Of a DNA stretch of 64,000 nucleotides, positions 49,810 to 58,685 are shown one piece after another. The notes below the pieces were generated by a model. It was not told where the DNA came from and ran no database searches. It saw nothing but the letters and a program-made list of their open reading frames with translations. The position numbers were made by a program, and so were the translations under genes. This DNA is from FACHB-T130 sp042747725 (GTDB lineage Bacteria > Cyanobacteriota > Cyanobacteriia > Cyanobacteriales > FACHB-T130): contig NZ_JBHZGO010000083.1 in the NCBI RefSeq assembly GCF_042747725.1, positions 62,001-126,000 on the forward strand, written 5' to 3'. Each line of letters opens with the position of its first letter. Position 1 is the first letter of the stretch.

Positions 49810-49837
49810 ATTGATATCAACTTATATTTATATCAAT
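49810..49837. promoter_or_regulatory. Candidate ArsR operator upstream of arsR-pst
   Basis: Inverted arms attgatat (49810-49817) and atatcaat (49830-49837) with a 12-bp AT-rich spacer, 52 bp before the arsR ATG. The left arm is part of the perfect 10-bp palindrome ttgatatcaa. The layout fits an ArsR/SmtB dyad operator over the promoter. Confidence 0.55.
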
Positions 49838-49931
49838 AACTGTTTATTAATTACAAATTAACCTATTCTTAACCAATGCTGAGATAACGCAGTTGCTCCC
49901 AAGATGTCGGGAAAATTCAGATTTTTCACCT

Positions 49932-49970
49932 GAAAAACAGAACCTCCTTTCCTTGCAAGGAAAGGAGGTT
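49932..49970 (-). terminator. Rho-independent terminator of the triple-GAF kinase
   Basis: Perfect 30-nt palindrome aacctcctttcc-ttgcaa-ggaaaggaggtt (49941-49970). On the minus strand it is followed by ctgttttt. It lies 18 bp after the kinase stop codon. Confidence 0.88.
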
Positions 49971-49987
49971 TCCGAGTGTAAGCCGTT

Positions 49988-52864
49988 CTAGCAGCTTTGT
50001 ACTAACTGGCTGTTCAGGGGAATTTCTATCGAGAACTCAGTACCCTGACCGGGTTGAGACATACATTTAAAGAAACCGCCGTGTTTTTCTACCACAATCT
50101 GGTAGCTAATGGAAAGTCCCAGACCCGTGCCTTTCCCAACCGGCTTGGTGGTGAAAAAGGGATCGAAAACTTGGCACTGCACGTCTGCACTCATGCCAGG
50201 GCCATTGTCACTAATCTGAATGACAACGCGGGGGATACCATCTGGGTTGTCCTGCATCACAAAAGTGCGAATCGTAATCTGACTGGGTAAGTTTTTAATT
50301 TCCTCAAGCGATCGCAATTCATCGCGTTGCTCTAGAGCGTCAATGGCGTTGCTGATGACGTTCATAAAAACTTGATTTAGCTGACCGGCGTAGCACTCGA
50401 TAGGCGGCAAGTCTCCATAATCTTTCACCACGTCGATATCGGCATGGTCTGGCTTTGCTTTCAGTCGCTGTTGCAAGATTAACAGAGTGCTGTCGATGCC
50501 ACTGTGGAGATCGACAGGCTTCCTCTCAGCCTCGTCCAGTCGGGAGAAATTGCGTAAAGACAGAACGATCTGGCGGATGCGGTCAGCTCCAACCTTCATC
50601 GATGACAACATCTGGGGTAGATCCGAAGTCAGGAACTCTATGTCAATCGCCTCTGCTCGCTCCACAATTTCCGCATGGGGATTCGGGTAATGCCGTTGGT
50701 AGAGTTCCATGAGTCTGAGCATATCTTGGGTATACTCATCAACGTGGCTGATATTGCCGTAGATAAAATTAACCGGATTATTAATTTCGTGAGCGACACC
50801 GGCAACCAGTTGACCCAAACTCGACATTTTTTCGGTTTGAATTAGCTGGGTTTGGGTTTTCTGTAACTCTTGGAGGGCGCTAGAGAGTTGTTCTGCTTGC
50901 TGCTGGGTTTGAGCGAGTAATTCCGCTTGCTGTTGGTAGAGTTCGGCTTGCTGAATCGCGATCGCCGCTTGATCGGCGAGTTGTTGCAGCAGATCGACTT
51001 CCTCCGCCTTCCAAACTCTTGGCGCATGACACGCATGGGCAACCAGTAGCCCCCACAGTTGCTCCCCTCTGCGAATCGGGACGACTAAATTGGCTTTTAC
51101 CTGAATATGTTCCAAGAATTCGAGATGACAAGCTTGCAAAGAAGCTTGATGCACGTCGCTAATTGCCCGAACCCGTCCGCCCTGGTATAAGATTGCGTAC
51201 TCTATAGGAAAGCAGTTCTCGTCATATACCTGCCCCAGAATTGATTTCGTTTTGCAAGTGACCTCTTCGACAACCACCTCGCCTTGCCAGCGTCGGGTGA
51301 ACTGGTAAATTATCACTCGATCTGTATTTAACAGGTTCCGGACTTCGCGCACGATGGTTTGCAGGATGGTTTTTAGCTCCAAAGTGCTGCGGATTTGGTC
51401 GATGACTTGCTTAAGAACGCTAGCCCACTCCAAGGATTGTTGTAACTTGACTGTACGCTCTTGGACTTGACAATCGAGGTTGACATTCAGACGCTGCACC
51501 TTTTGGTACAGTCCATACTGCTCAATCGCCATTGAGAAGCGATCGCCCAAAGCATCAGCGAGTTCAATCTCTTCCGGAGTCCACTGGCGAGGTTGACCTC
51601 TTTTTAGCTGTCGCCAAAGTTCAAAGGATTTACGGGGGTGGACTTGTCGCGTATCGGGGTCAAAATGCCCAGCCCATAACGTTTCTGTGTCAATTTCATC
51701 TCGAAAAATGGTCAAGTATCCCACCAACTGTTGACGGTGTTGGAGGGGTACAATCAACACGCCTTGAATCAGAGTAGATTGAAATACGGTTCCTAGCGGT
51801 TGCAAATATGTTTGTTTATACAAATCAGCGATCGCCACAATGCCACTGCTACCGCTAGCATCTGCTGTAACGAGGTTTAAATTGGTCCCACTTAACCATT
51901 CTTGCCAGAGAGGATGCTGCTCAATTAGAACGGATGAGGCAGGATTTGCTGCTACCACTCCCGGTTCTACTAGCGTCAATTGATTGCCACAGGTGTATAC
52001 CACCGCTGACAAGCCAGTGGTTTCTGGGGTTATGTACAGTCTGCCACCGGAACCTTGCAAAGCGGTAACGGTTTCCTCAAGGGCTGATTGCAGCTCAATG
52101 GTATGTAGTGAATGCAGCAGGGTAGAGACACGGTTAAGAGTGACTTCTCGTTGAGTTTTTTCGCGGGTTTGGGTGAGTAAAGTTGATTGGGCGATCGCCA
52201 TCGACACTTGATCCGCTACCATCTGGACAATTTCCAGTTCCCGTTCTGAAATTACTTGCGGTTGCGAATAGTGAGCGACTAAAAGCCCCCACAAGCGATC
52301 GCCATGCAGAATCGGCACCACCAGCGAAGACTCCACGCCCATTGATTTGAGATATGCCACATGGCAAGGGTCTACAGGGCGATAGTGGATCTTTCTGGTT
52401 TCTAGGGATTCTCCGGTTTCTGGAGAATCCAGTAGCGATAAACCAATAAGTCCGGAAGCAACATTCACAATCGAACGCAGACGCACTTTCCGATAGAGTT
52501 CGCGTGCTTGGGGAGGAATGTCATCCGCTGGAAAGTTCAAACCTTTTAAAGACGGAAGGCGATTTTTATGAATAAATTCGGCAATCACTTCTCCACTTTC
52601 ATCAGCATGAAACCGATATACCATGACTCGGTCTGCTTCTAGTAACGAACTGACTTCTGCCACCGTTGCGATTAAAATTTCTTGAAATTCTAGGGATTGA
52701 CGAATCCGGTTAGTGATTCGGTGCAGCAATCCTTCCCGATCTAATTCTGGCTGTAAAACTTGCGTATTTCTACTGAAAGTCATTTCTTTATCCACGACGC
52801 TTATAATATTTGTGGCTTTTTCCGCACTGTATCTATTTTCGGTGTGCTGACTAACTTCAGTCAT
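49988..52864 (-). CDS. Triple-GAF sensor histidine kinase with phytochrome/CBCR-like GAF domains
   Basis: 958 residues, soluble. GAF1 (about 44-228) has phytochrome-like FPADDIPPQARELY and DPCHVAYLKSMGVESSLVVPI, with Cys167-His168 at the bilin-lyase position. GAF2 (about 245-450) lacks these. GAF3 (about 484-640) has ENCF (Cys551) and ACHLEFLEHIQVKANLVVPI (Cys579-His580), the two-cysteine pattern of DXCF-like cyanobacteriochromes. A coiled coil (about 640-680) leads to HisKA with His692 in GVAHEINNPVNFI, then N box FMNVISNAIDALE, DNGPG and GKGTGLGLSIS. Bilin binding is possible but not proven. No partner regulator is adjacent. Confidence 0.88.
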   Translation of the reverse strand: MTEVSQHTENRYSAEKATNIISVVDKEMTFSRNTQVLQPELDREGLLHRITNRIRQSLEFQEILIATVAEVSSLLEADRVMVYRFHADESGEVIAEFIHKNRLPSLKGLNFPADDIPPQARELYRKVRLRSIVNVASGLIGLSLLDSPETGESLETRKIHYRPVDPCHVAYLKSMGVESSLVVPILHGDRLWGLLVAHYSQPQVISERELEIVQMVADQVSMAIAQSTLLTQTREKTQREVTLNRVSTLLHSLHTIELQSALEETVTALQGSGGRLYITPETTGLSAVVYTCGNQLTLVEPGVVAANPASSVLIEQHPLWQEWLSGTNLNLVTADASGSSGIVAIADLYKQTYLQPLGTVFQSTLIQGVLIVPLQHRQQLVGYLTIFRDEIDTETLWAGHFDPDTRQVHPRKSFELWRQLKRGQPRQWTPEEIELADALGDRFSMAIEQYGLYQKVQRLNVNLDCQVQERTVKLQQSLEWASVLKQVIDQIRSTLELKTILQTIVREVRNLLNTDRVIIYQFTRRWQGEVVVEEVTCKTKSILGQVYDENCFPIEYAILYQGGRVRAISDVHQASLQACHLEFLEHIQVKANLVVPIRRGEQLWGLLVAHACHAPRVWKAEEVDLLQQLADQAAIAIQQAELYQQQAELLAQTQQQAEQLSSALQELQKTQTQLIQTEKMSSLGQLVAGVAHEINNPVNFIYGNISHVDEYTQDMLRLMELYQRHYPNPHAEIVERAEAIDIEFLTSDLPQMLSSMKVGADRIRQIVLSLRNFSRLDEAERKPVDLHSGIDSTLLILQQRLKAKPDHADIDVVKDYGDLPPIECYAGQLNQVFMNVISNAIDALEQRDELRSLEEIKNLPSQITIRTFVMQDNPDGIPRVVIQISDNGPGMSADVQCQVFDPFFTTKPVGKGTGLGLSISYQIVVEKHGGFFKCMSQPGQGTEFSIEIPLNSQLVQSC

Positions 52865-53139
52865 ACGTGAAAATATGGAACTTTTAAAAAAATGCTGTAG
52901 ATTTGGGGATTTTTTATAAAATGAGTTGCTATAAATCCTATCCAGCAGCTAAAGTTTCTAGCTTTCTTTCCCGTCCACTGGGTAAACGCATCTTGAGCCT
53001 GGTGATTTCCCCTAAATAGCCTAGGGTTGAGGATTACGGAGTCAACGGCGTCGTGGTAGATTCGGTCAGTCCGGAAATTCCCCAGCGCGATCGCGCGTTG
53101 CGCCGACCTGTCGGTTCGCTCTTAAGAAGGTCAGTTAAT

Positions 53140-55767
53140 TTAAACTCTAATTGGAATCTTGATGGCAAACTCAGCCCCTTGACCGGCTGCTGAAATACAC
53201 TCCAATTGTCCCCCGTGTTTTTCCACTACAATTTGGTAGCTAATCGCTAAACCCAGCCCAGTTCCTTTGCCAACGTTTTTCGTCGTAAAGAAGGGATCGA
53301 AGAGTCTTGGCTGAACCTCAGATGGAATCCCCAAGCCATTGTCAATTATTCGGATTTCTACTTGATTTTTCCCTGCAACTTTGGTGCAAATCCAGATAGT
53401 AGTGGGGTTACATTTAATTTCATCGGTCGAGCGTTTACGATTAAATTCATCGAGAGAATCAATTGCATTTGTAAGTAAATTCATAAACACTTGATTCAGT
53501 TGTCCGGCATAGCATTCTACTAAAGGCAAATTGCCATACTCTTTAATAACCTGAATTTCAGGATGTCCCGGCTTATCTTTTAGTTGATTTTGTAAAATTA
53601 CCAGCGTATTCTCAAGACCCTCATGAATATCAACGGCTTTCATTTCCGCCTCATCCAAACGAGAGAAGTTTCTCAGAGATAGAACAATTTGACGAATCCG
53701 TTCGGCTCCAACTTTCATAGAAGATAGAATTTTATGAAAATCTAGGAGCAGGAATTCGAGTTCAATTTCTTCGATATAGGCTTGAATTTCCGGATCAGGA
53801 TTGGGGTAGTGTTGCTGGTACAAATTTAGGAGTTTGAGCAAATCTTCTAGGTATTCATTGGCAGGAGAGACGTTGCCATAAATGAAGTTGACTGGATTAT
53901 TAATTTCATGAGCAACTCCAGCCACCAGTTGACCCAAACTAGACATTTTTTCAGTTTGAATTAATTGAGTTTGAGTTTGTTTCAACTCAGATAGAGTTTG
54001 TTGCAACTCTTGAGCTTTGTCTCGGTATTGAGCTTCAGCCTTTTGAATCTCTTCAAACAACCGGGCATTTTCTAAAGCAGTGGCGATTTGTCCCGCCAGG
54101 GTGTTGAACGTCTCCAGATCAGTTTGACTGAAGCGATCGCTTTCATTGTCTTGAATGTCCAGCACTCCTAGTAGCGCCCCACGGGCGATCAAGGGCACCG
54201 CTGCGGAAGAACCGATTGGGATGGGTTTCAAGCCTGCTGCTAGCCCTGCATTGTCCTGATTATCCACCCAGATCGTTTGCTGATTTCGGGCAGCAAGGGC
54301 GACCAAGCTGCGATCGTCAAGAGACAGACAAGCACTTTCATCATGCCCAAGCATATCCTGGTTGCCAGAGTCAGCCCGTCGGATGAGTTGATTCGTGGTT
54401 TGATCCAACAGATAAATTTGCACGTAGTGTAAGCCAAAGCGATTCTGCATGAGGGCGATCGCTTCGCGCAACAGCCGTTCCGGATCTACGATCGCTTTCG
54501 ACAGTTCGCTGACGGCAACCGTAACGTGTTGACTGACTTCCAGTTCGCGGGTACGCTCTTCTAAGCCTTGAAGCAATTTACCGACTTGTTCTGCCATCGC
54601 ATTGAAACTCAAAGCTAGCACCCCAATTTCATCCTGTGATTTGATAGAAGTACGAGCATCAAGGTTGCCAGCAGTGAATTGAGTCACTGTCCCAGCTAGA
54701 TTAATCAGCGGCTTAGCCAGAAGTTGTCCGATCGTGATAGCCGCGATAATGACTACACCGGCAATGATCGCAGCCAGTAATAGCGTGGCGCGGATTTGGG
54801 CTTCGATAGGCGCTAGAAATACTGCTTTCGGCTGCACAAACACTACAAACCACGGCTGCGTCTTTAACTTGGTGACAGCGGCTGCATTTAGATCGTTGTT
54901 TGTAGAGGATAAAGCGGTTGTAAAGTAAGGGGATGTGGCAGCGTTATCTAGACCTTGCTCAAAAGCAGGGAAATTTGTCGATAAGTCTGCCGTTGTACCC
55001 TTTGGCAACCGTCCTTTTACTTGCAGAGCTTTCACTTTAGCCGGTGGGAGTGGTGTTACCGATTTAAAATTTAACTCAGGTGCGTTGCCGTCAGCTAAAC
55101 GGATATGATTTTCGTCCAGCAAAATCGCAAAAGATGCGCTTCTTCTCACTAGGTTGGTATTTTGGCTAACCAATCGCTGGACAACAGCAGCCTTATAACA
55201 GATATGCAACACACCGATAATATTTCCAGCGGCATTCCGTACCGGGCTACTGAAAAACACACTCACCTCACGAGTAGTTGGGGAAAACTGGATGGGCGAG
55301 ACATAGGGTAAGCCAGTTTTGAGCGGTTGCTGAAAGTAATCCTGGTCAGATTTATCTTTACCAATATCTGGTGTATACGTATCAATTACATCTCGCCCCT
55401 GGCGATCGAGCAGCGCGTATGATGAGATATTCAAAGTATCTTTACGGCTGAGCGAACGTAAAGCGCCCTCGACTTCTGCGGCAATATTTTGTCTCTGATT
55501 AGCAGGTAAACTTAAGTACTTCGCGAATACTGGCAACTGAGCTTCAACCCGGACAGCATCCAGATTGGAGGAGATAAAGGCATCTAGACTCAGGGCAGTT
55601 TGAGAGGCGGCTGTTAAGAGGGTTTGATTGGCATTGTTCGTCAGTGTCTTTTGGGTGGAGCGCTGATTCAAGAATGCCAGTAATAGCAAAGGGAGAAGCG
55701 CTACACCCAAGAAAGAAAAGATCAGTTTATTGCGTAGGGTATAAAGTTGAAAATGTTTCACGCTCAC
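53140..55767 (-). CDS. dCache-HAMP-GAF sensor histidine kinase coupled to two substrate-binding proteins
   Basis: 875 residues, GTG start at 55767. TM1 about 13-31; periplasmic double-Cache-like domain about 40-320 (YALLDRQGRDVIDTYTPDIG, FFSSPVRNAAGNIIGVLHI); TM2 about 326-350; HAMP about 350-402; GAF about 425-570 (SAAVPLIARGALLGVLDIQ). HisKA follows with His620 in GVAHEINNPVNFIYG, and the ATPase motifs are FMNLLTNAIDSLD, DNGLGI and GKGTGLGLAIS. The C-terminal half is a close paralog of the triple-GAF kinase. The start overlaps the stop of the upstream binding-protein gene by 4 bp (GTGA). Confidence 0.92.
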   Translation of the reverse strand: MSVKHFQLYTLRNKLIFSFLGVALLPLLLLAFLNQRSTQKTLTNNANQTLLTAASQTALSLDAFISSNLDAVRVEAQLPVFAKYLSLPANQRQNIAAEVEGALRSLSRKDTLNISSYALLDRQGRDVIDTYTPDIGKDKSDQDYFQQPLKTGLPYVSPIQFSPTTREVSVFFSSPVRNAAGNIIGVLHICYKAAVVQRLVSQNTNLVRRSASFAILLDENHIRLADGNAPELNFKSVTPLPPAKVKALQVKGRLPKGTTADLSTNFPAFEQGLDNAATSPYFTTALSSTNNDLNAAAVTKLKTQPWFVVFVQPKAVFLAPIEAQIRATLLLAAIIAGVVIIAAITIGQLLAKPLINLAGTVTQFTAGNLDARTSIKSQDEIGVLALSFNAMAEQVGKLLQGLEERTRELEVSQHVTVAVSELSKAIVDPERLLREAIALMQNRFGLHYVQIYLLDQTTNQLIRRADSGNQDMLGHDESACLSLDDRSLVALAARNQQTIWVDNQDNAGLAAGLKPIPIGSSAAVPLIARGALLGVLDIQDNESDRFSQTDLETFNTLAGQIATALENARLFEEIQKAEAQYRDKAQELQQTLSELKQTQTQLIQTEKMSSLGQLVAGVAHEINNPVNFIYGNVSPANEYLEDLLKLLNLYQQHYPNPDPEIQAYIEEIELEFLLLDFHKILSSMKVGAERIRQIVLSLRNFSRLDEAEMKAVDIHEGLENTLVILQNQLKDKPGHPEIQVIKEYGNLPLVECYAGQLNQVFMNLLTNAIDSLDEFNRKRSTDEIKCNPTTIWICTKVAGKNQVEIRIIDNGLGIPSEVQPRLFDPFFTTKNVGKGTGLGLAISYQIVVEKHGGQLECISAAGQGAEFAIKIPIRV

Positions 55768-56765
55768 TTTACCTTTTGTAACTGCTGTACAAAGGATGGA
55801 TCGAGCAGTTTTTGAATATTTAGCGCCGCGTTTAGCCCTCCGGTGCGAGTATAGAAGTCGGCGTACAATTTGGCTGTATAGTACAAAGAATCCTCTGTGT
55901 TGCCAGGAGTAAAGGCTTTTAAATTGTCTTGCAAGGTGTATAACTGGACTCCATCGGTGGAAACTTCTTCAGGTTTGAGGTTTAGTGTTTTGGCAATCAG
56001 TGCATTACTTTCCTCTGGATGAGCCTTCCAGTAATCTTGGGCTTGGAACCAAGCTCGGATAAATGCCTGTATTTGAAGAGGGCGATCGCGTACTACCGAA
56101 GTGCGAAAAGCGATGACATTCGGAAGCAATCCAGGTGTTTGCTTAGTGCTAAGTAGCACCTGCGCCCCGGCTTTTACCGCTTGCCCTGTGTATGGCTCCC
56201 AAGTATTTCCAGCTTGAATGTCACCACTTTGTAAACCCGCTGGAACCGATTCCGGTTCTACATTGACGAGAGTCACGTCATTAGTGGTGAGGTGATTTTT
56301 GTGCAGCAAGGTGCTGATAAATAATTCTCCAAAATCACCTAACTTAGTGCCGATTCGCTTGCCTTTTAAGTCATTCATGCTTTTAATATCGCGTTGCACC
56401 ACCAAAACGTCCGCACCCGCTGATTGATCTGTCACTTGGGTAATCTGTACGTCTGGATTTTTCCCAATAATGTTGATGATGCTACCCAATGAGGTAGCGA
56501 TCCCGTCGGCTCTATCAGCACTAAAGGCAGATATTGATTCTACGTAGTTTTCTATATAGATGGGTTCAACTTTCACCCCTTGAGCCGTGAAGAAACCTTT
56601 TTCGTGAGCGATCGCTATCGGAAAATTCCCAGGCCACAAATTGTAAATAACTCTCAGGGTCGGAAGCTCGCTTCGAGAAGTCACCTTGGGCGTGCTATTA
56701 CAAGCGGTGATGAGTACAATGCTTAACAAGAAAAAAGATAGAAAGCGGAAAAATCGAGATTTCAT
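55764..56765 (-). CDS. NMT1/THI5-like (SsuA-type) substrate-binding lipoprotein, copy B
   Basis: A 333-residue periplasmic binding protein of the sulfonate/nitrate/taurine/pyrimidine group. Its lipoprotein signal ends LITAC (Cys22). The typical start of the fold is VIYNLWPGNFPIAIAHEKGFF; later come DLKGKRIGTKLGDFGELF and QAFIRAWFQAQDYWKAHPEE. It is preceded 47 bp upstream by a close paralog and followed by an overlapping histidine kinase. No permease or ATPase gene is present, so it probably presents a ligand to the kinase rather than to a transporter. Ligand unknown. Confidence 0.88.
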   Translation of the reverse strand: MKSRFFRFLSFFLLSIVLITACNSTPKVTSRSELPTLRVIYNLWPGNFPIAIAHEKGFFTAQGVKVEPIYIENYVESISAFSADRADGIATSLGSIINIIGKNPDVQITQVTDQSAGADVLVVQRDIKSMNDLKGKRIGTKLGDFGELFISTLLHKNHLTTNDVTLVNVEPESVPAGLQSGDIQAGNTWEPYTGQAVKAGAQVLLSTKQTPGLLPNVIAFRTSVVRDRPLQIQAFIRAWFQAQDYWKAHPEESNALIAKTLNLKPEEVSTDGVQLYTLQDNLKAFTPGNTEDSLYYTAKLYADFYTRTGGLNAALNIQKLLDPSFVQQLQKVK

Positions 56766-56812
56766 ACAAACCTATTGATTTTGTGACTGAATGCGGTCAT
56801 GTTAGCTAAGTG

Positions 56813-57811
56813 TCAACTTCCCGATTGCAACTGCTGCACAAAAGACGGAACAATCAGTTTTTGAATATCCGGTGCAACGCTTAGCCCTCCGGTGCGAATA
56901 TAGAAGTCAGCGTACAATTTGGCAGTATAGTACAACGACTGGGTTGTGGAACCGGGAGTAAACGCTTTTAAGTTGTCTTTTAAGGTGTACAACTTGACAC
57001 CCTCATTGGAAACTTCTTCAGGTTTGATAGAAAGCGTTTTAGCAATCAGTGCTTTACTTTCTTCGGGATTTGCCTGCCAATAGTCTTGAGCTTGGAACCA
57101 AGCGCGAATAAAAGCTTGAATATCTTTTGGGCGATCGCGTACTACTGAGGTGCGAAACACAATTACCGTTGAAATTAAACCGGGTGTGTCCTTACTGGTG
57201 AATAATACTCGCCCTCCAGATTTGGTTACTTCAGATAGGTACGGTTCCCAAGTATGTCCCGCTTGAATATCACCGCTCTTAAAACCTGCTGGAACCGCTT
57301 CTCCTTCTACGTTGACTAGGGTCACATTATCGGTAGTCAAACCATGTTTCTGGAGCATTTCGATAACAAACAATTCTCCATCGCCTAACCTGACTCCGAG
57401 GCGCTTGCCCTTCAAGTCAGCGACATTTTTAATATCCGGGCGAACTACAATTGAGTCAGAACCAGCCGATTCATCAGTTGCCATCGCAATCTGCACATCT
57501 GGGTTTTTCTCAATCATGCTCATCAAGCTACCCATTGTGATGGCGACTCCATCATATTTTCCAGCACTGAATTCAGATACCGATTCTAGATAGTTTTGGA
57601 TATAGACGGGTTTGACTTTCACCCCTTGAGCTGAGAAGAATTCTTTTTCAGATGCGATCGCTATCGGAAACAGTCCAGGCCACAGATTGTAACCGACGAT
57701 CAGGGGCTGAGTCTCTTTTTGGGAAGTTACGGTTGTCGTGCTATTGCAGGCTGCGATTAGCACAATGCTGAGCAAAAAAAGAGACACCAAGCGGAAAAGT
57801 CGAGATTTCAT
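56813..57811 (-). CDS. NMT1/THI5-like substrate-binding lipoprotein, copy A
   Basis: 332 residues from ATG 57811 (MKSRLFRLVSLFLL); the frame can be extended by 28 codons but the lipoprotein signal, ending LIAAC, marks this start. It is a close paralog of copy B along its length (VGYNLWPGLFPIAIASEKEFF, RAWFQAQDYWQANPEE). Differences cluster in binding-site-like segments such as ATDESAGSDSIVV versus VTDQSAGADVLVV, so ligand preference may differ. It is the first gene of the three-gene sensory operon. Confidence 0.88.
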   Translation of the reverse strand: MKSRLFRLVSLFLLSIVLIAACNSTTTVTSQKETQPLIVGYNLWPGLFPIAIASEKEFFSAQGVKVKPVYIQNYLESVSEFSAGKYDGVAITMGSLMSMIEKNPDVQIAMATDESAGSDSIVVRPDIKNVADLKGKRLGVRLGDGELFVIEMLQKHGLTTDNVTLVNVEGEAVPAGFKSGDIQAGHTWEPYLSEVTKSGGRVLFTSKDTPGLISTVIVFRTSVVRDRPKDIQAFIRAWFQAQDYWQANPEESKALIAKTLSIKPEEVSNEGVKLYTLKDNLKAFTPGSTTQSLYYTAKLYADFYIRTGGLSVAPDIQKLIVPSFVQQLQSGS

Positions 57812-58335
57812 AGAAACTTTTTTTGTGACTAAACTGGGATTATGCTGCCTTTTATCGTTGAACCGATCGACAGCTTTACGAACGTTCGGTCTCAACTCCT
57901 GCGCTTCTATTGGCTCAAAGCCTTGTCATCCCTTGGTTTTTGTCTCGCTAACTCAGGAATTCAGCGATCGCCTACAAGGATGACCTGCAATAATTAGAGT
58001 TTGCATCAGTACCCTTGTTAGAGTTCCCGATTTTTTGCAGGATGTAACGGGAGGTGTTCTATCTCTTTCGTGGAGGTAGGCTGTGGGGAGCAAAGTGGGT
58101 CGATTCCTTAGCCCCACAGAGCCAAAAAATGTAAAATACCTTGGCGTTGCCATTGGATTTGAAGGATGTGACAACGCGACTTGGTATAAGTATTAAATCA
58201 GCACCAATCAACAGATTGCTCTTTCAAGAGTGCGAACTGACTTTTTGGAGTGCTTCGCGATCGCAGCGAGAGAGGTAAGCGTTTTTTGTCGAGTTGCAAG
58301 CAGTCTATGCATTTAAAATTCAGGGAGAATGCCCG
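57812..58335. other. Gene-free interval upstream of the binding-protein operon
   Basis: 524 bp that should contain the operon promoter and the promoter of the small plus-strand gene. A stem (ggctgtgggg with ccccacagagcc, 58080-58124) is the only clear structure. No TPP or other riboswitch motif recognised. Short frames here look like chance. Confidence 0.45.
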
Positions 58336-58542
58336 ATGACCATTTGGGTAAACGAACAGATCGATCCGTCTGGAATGATCCATGCCTGTATTGCCTGTTG
58401 TGATGAAGGGCAGGCAAAAGATTGTCATGAGTCCTACGAGAAGAATTTAACCGATTTCCAAAAACAGGCAGGTTGGATTGCCAGATTGCGAACGGTTGAT
58501 TCTTGGGATGAGGTGCCAGTGAATTCCCTGAAGCTGGATTAA
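58336..58542 (+). CDS. Small conserved-looking protein of unknown function
   Basis: 68 residues from ATG 58336, chosen over a longer frame because it begins MTIWVNEQIDPSGMIHACIACC and has a plausible ribosome site (ggagaatg). A Cys-Cys pair and a further Cys (CHES) near the centre could bind metal or form a disulfide. No signal peptide or membrane helix. I do not recognise the family. Confidence 0.6.
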   Translation: MTIWVNEQIDPSGMIHACIACCDEGQAKDCHESYEKNLTDFQKQAGWIARLRTVDSWDEVPVNSLKLD

Positions 58543-58546
58543 TATT

Positions 58547-58600
58547 AAATCAGTTTAGGTAGAAAGTGCGTTCGCGTAGCGGATGCTTCTAAACTGATTT
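58547..58600. repeat. Hairpin with gcgttcgcgtagcg-type loop
   Basis: 11-bp stem aaatcagttta/taaactgattt around gtgcgttcgcgtagcggatgc. The loop sequence is of a kind commonly repeated in cyanobacterial genomes. It lies 5 bp after the small gene's stop and may terminate it. Confidence 0.6.
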
Positions 58601-58685
58601 ACTTGCACTTTCACCCACCGTTCTTTTTACCGATGAGTCGCCGGATCTCCCAAAGTAATAGGTCGAAAACAATAACTGAATGTTA

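Noticed and set aside
53020..53139. Open stretch reading RVEDYGVNGVVVDSVSP, faintly PDZ-like
   Set aside because: Too short and without a start codon. It could be a gene relic between the two kinase genes, but the resemblance is weak.
53140..57811. ABC importer interpretation of the two binding-protein genes
   Set aside because: No permease or ATPase gene is adjacent on either side; the overlap with a kinase gene favours a sensory role.
57812..58030. TPP riboswitch expected upstream of THI5-like binding proteins
   Set aside because: I searched by eye for the CUGAGA and conserved ACC-type elements on the minus strand and did not find them.
57953..58174. 73-residue minus-strand ORF upstream of the binding-protein operon
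   Set aside because: No ribosome site, low-complexity composition and no recognisable feature; it spans a hairpin region.
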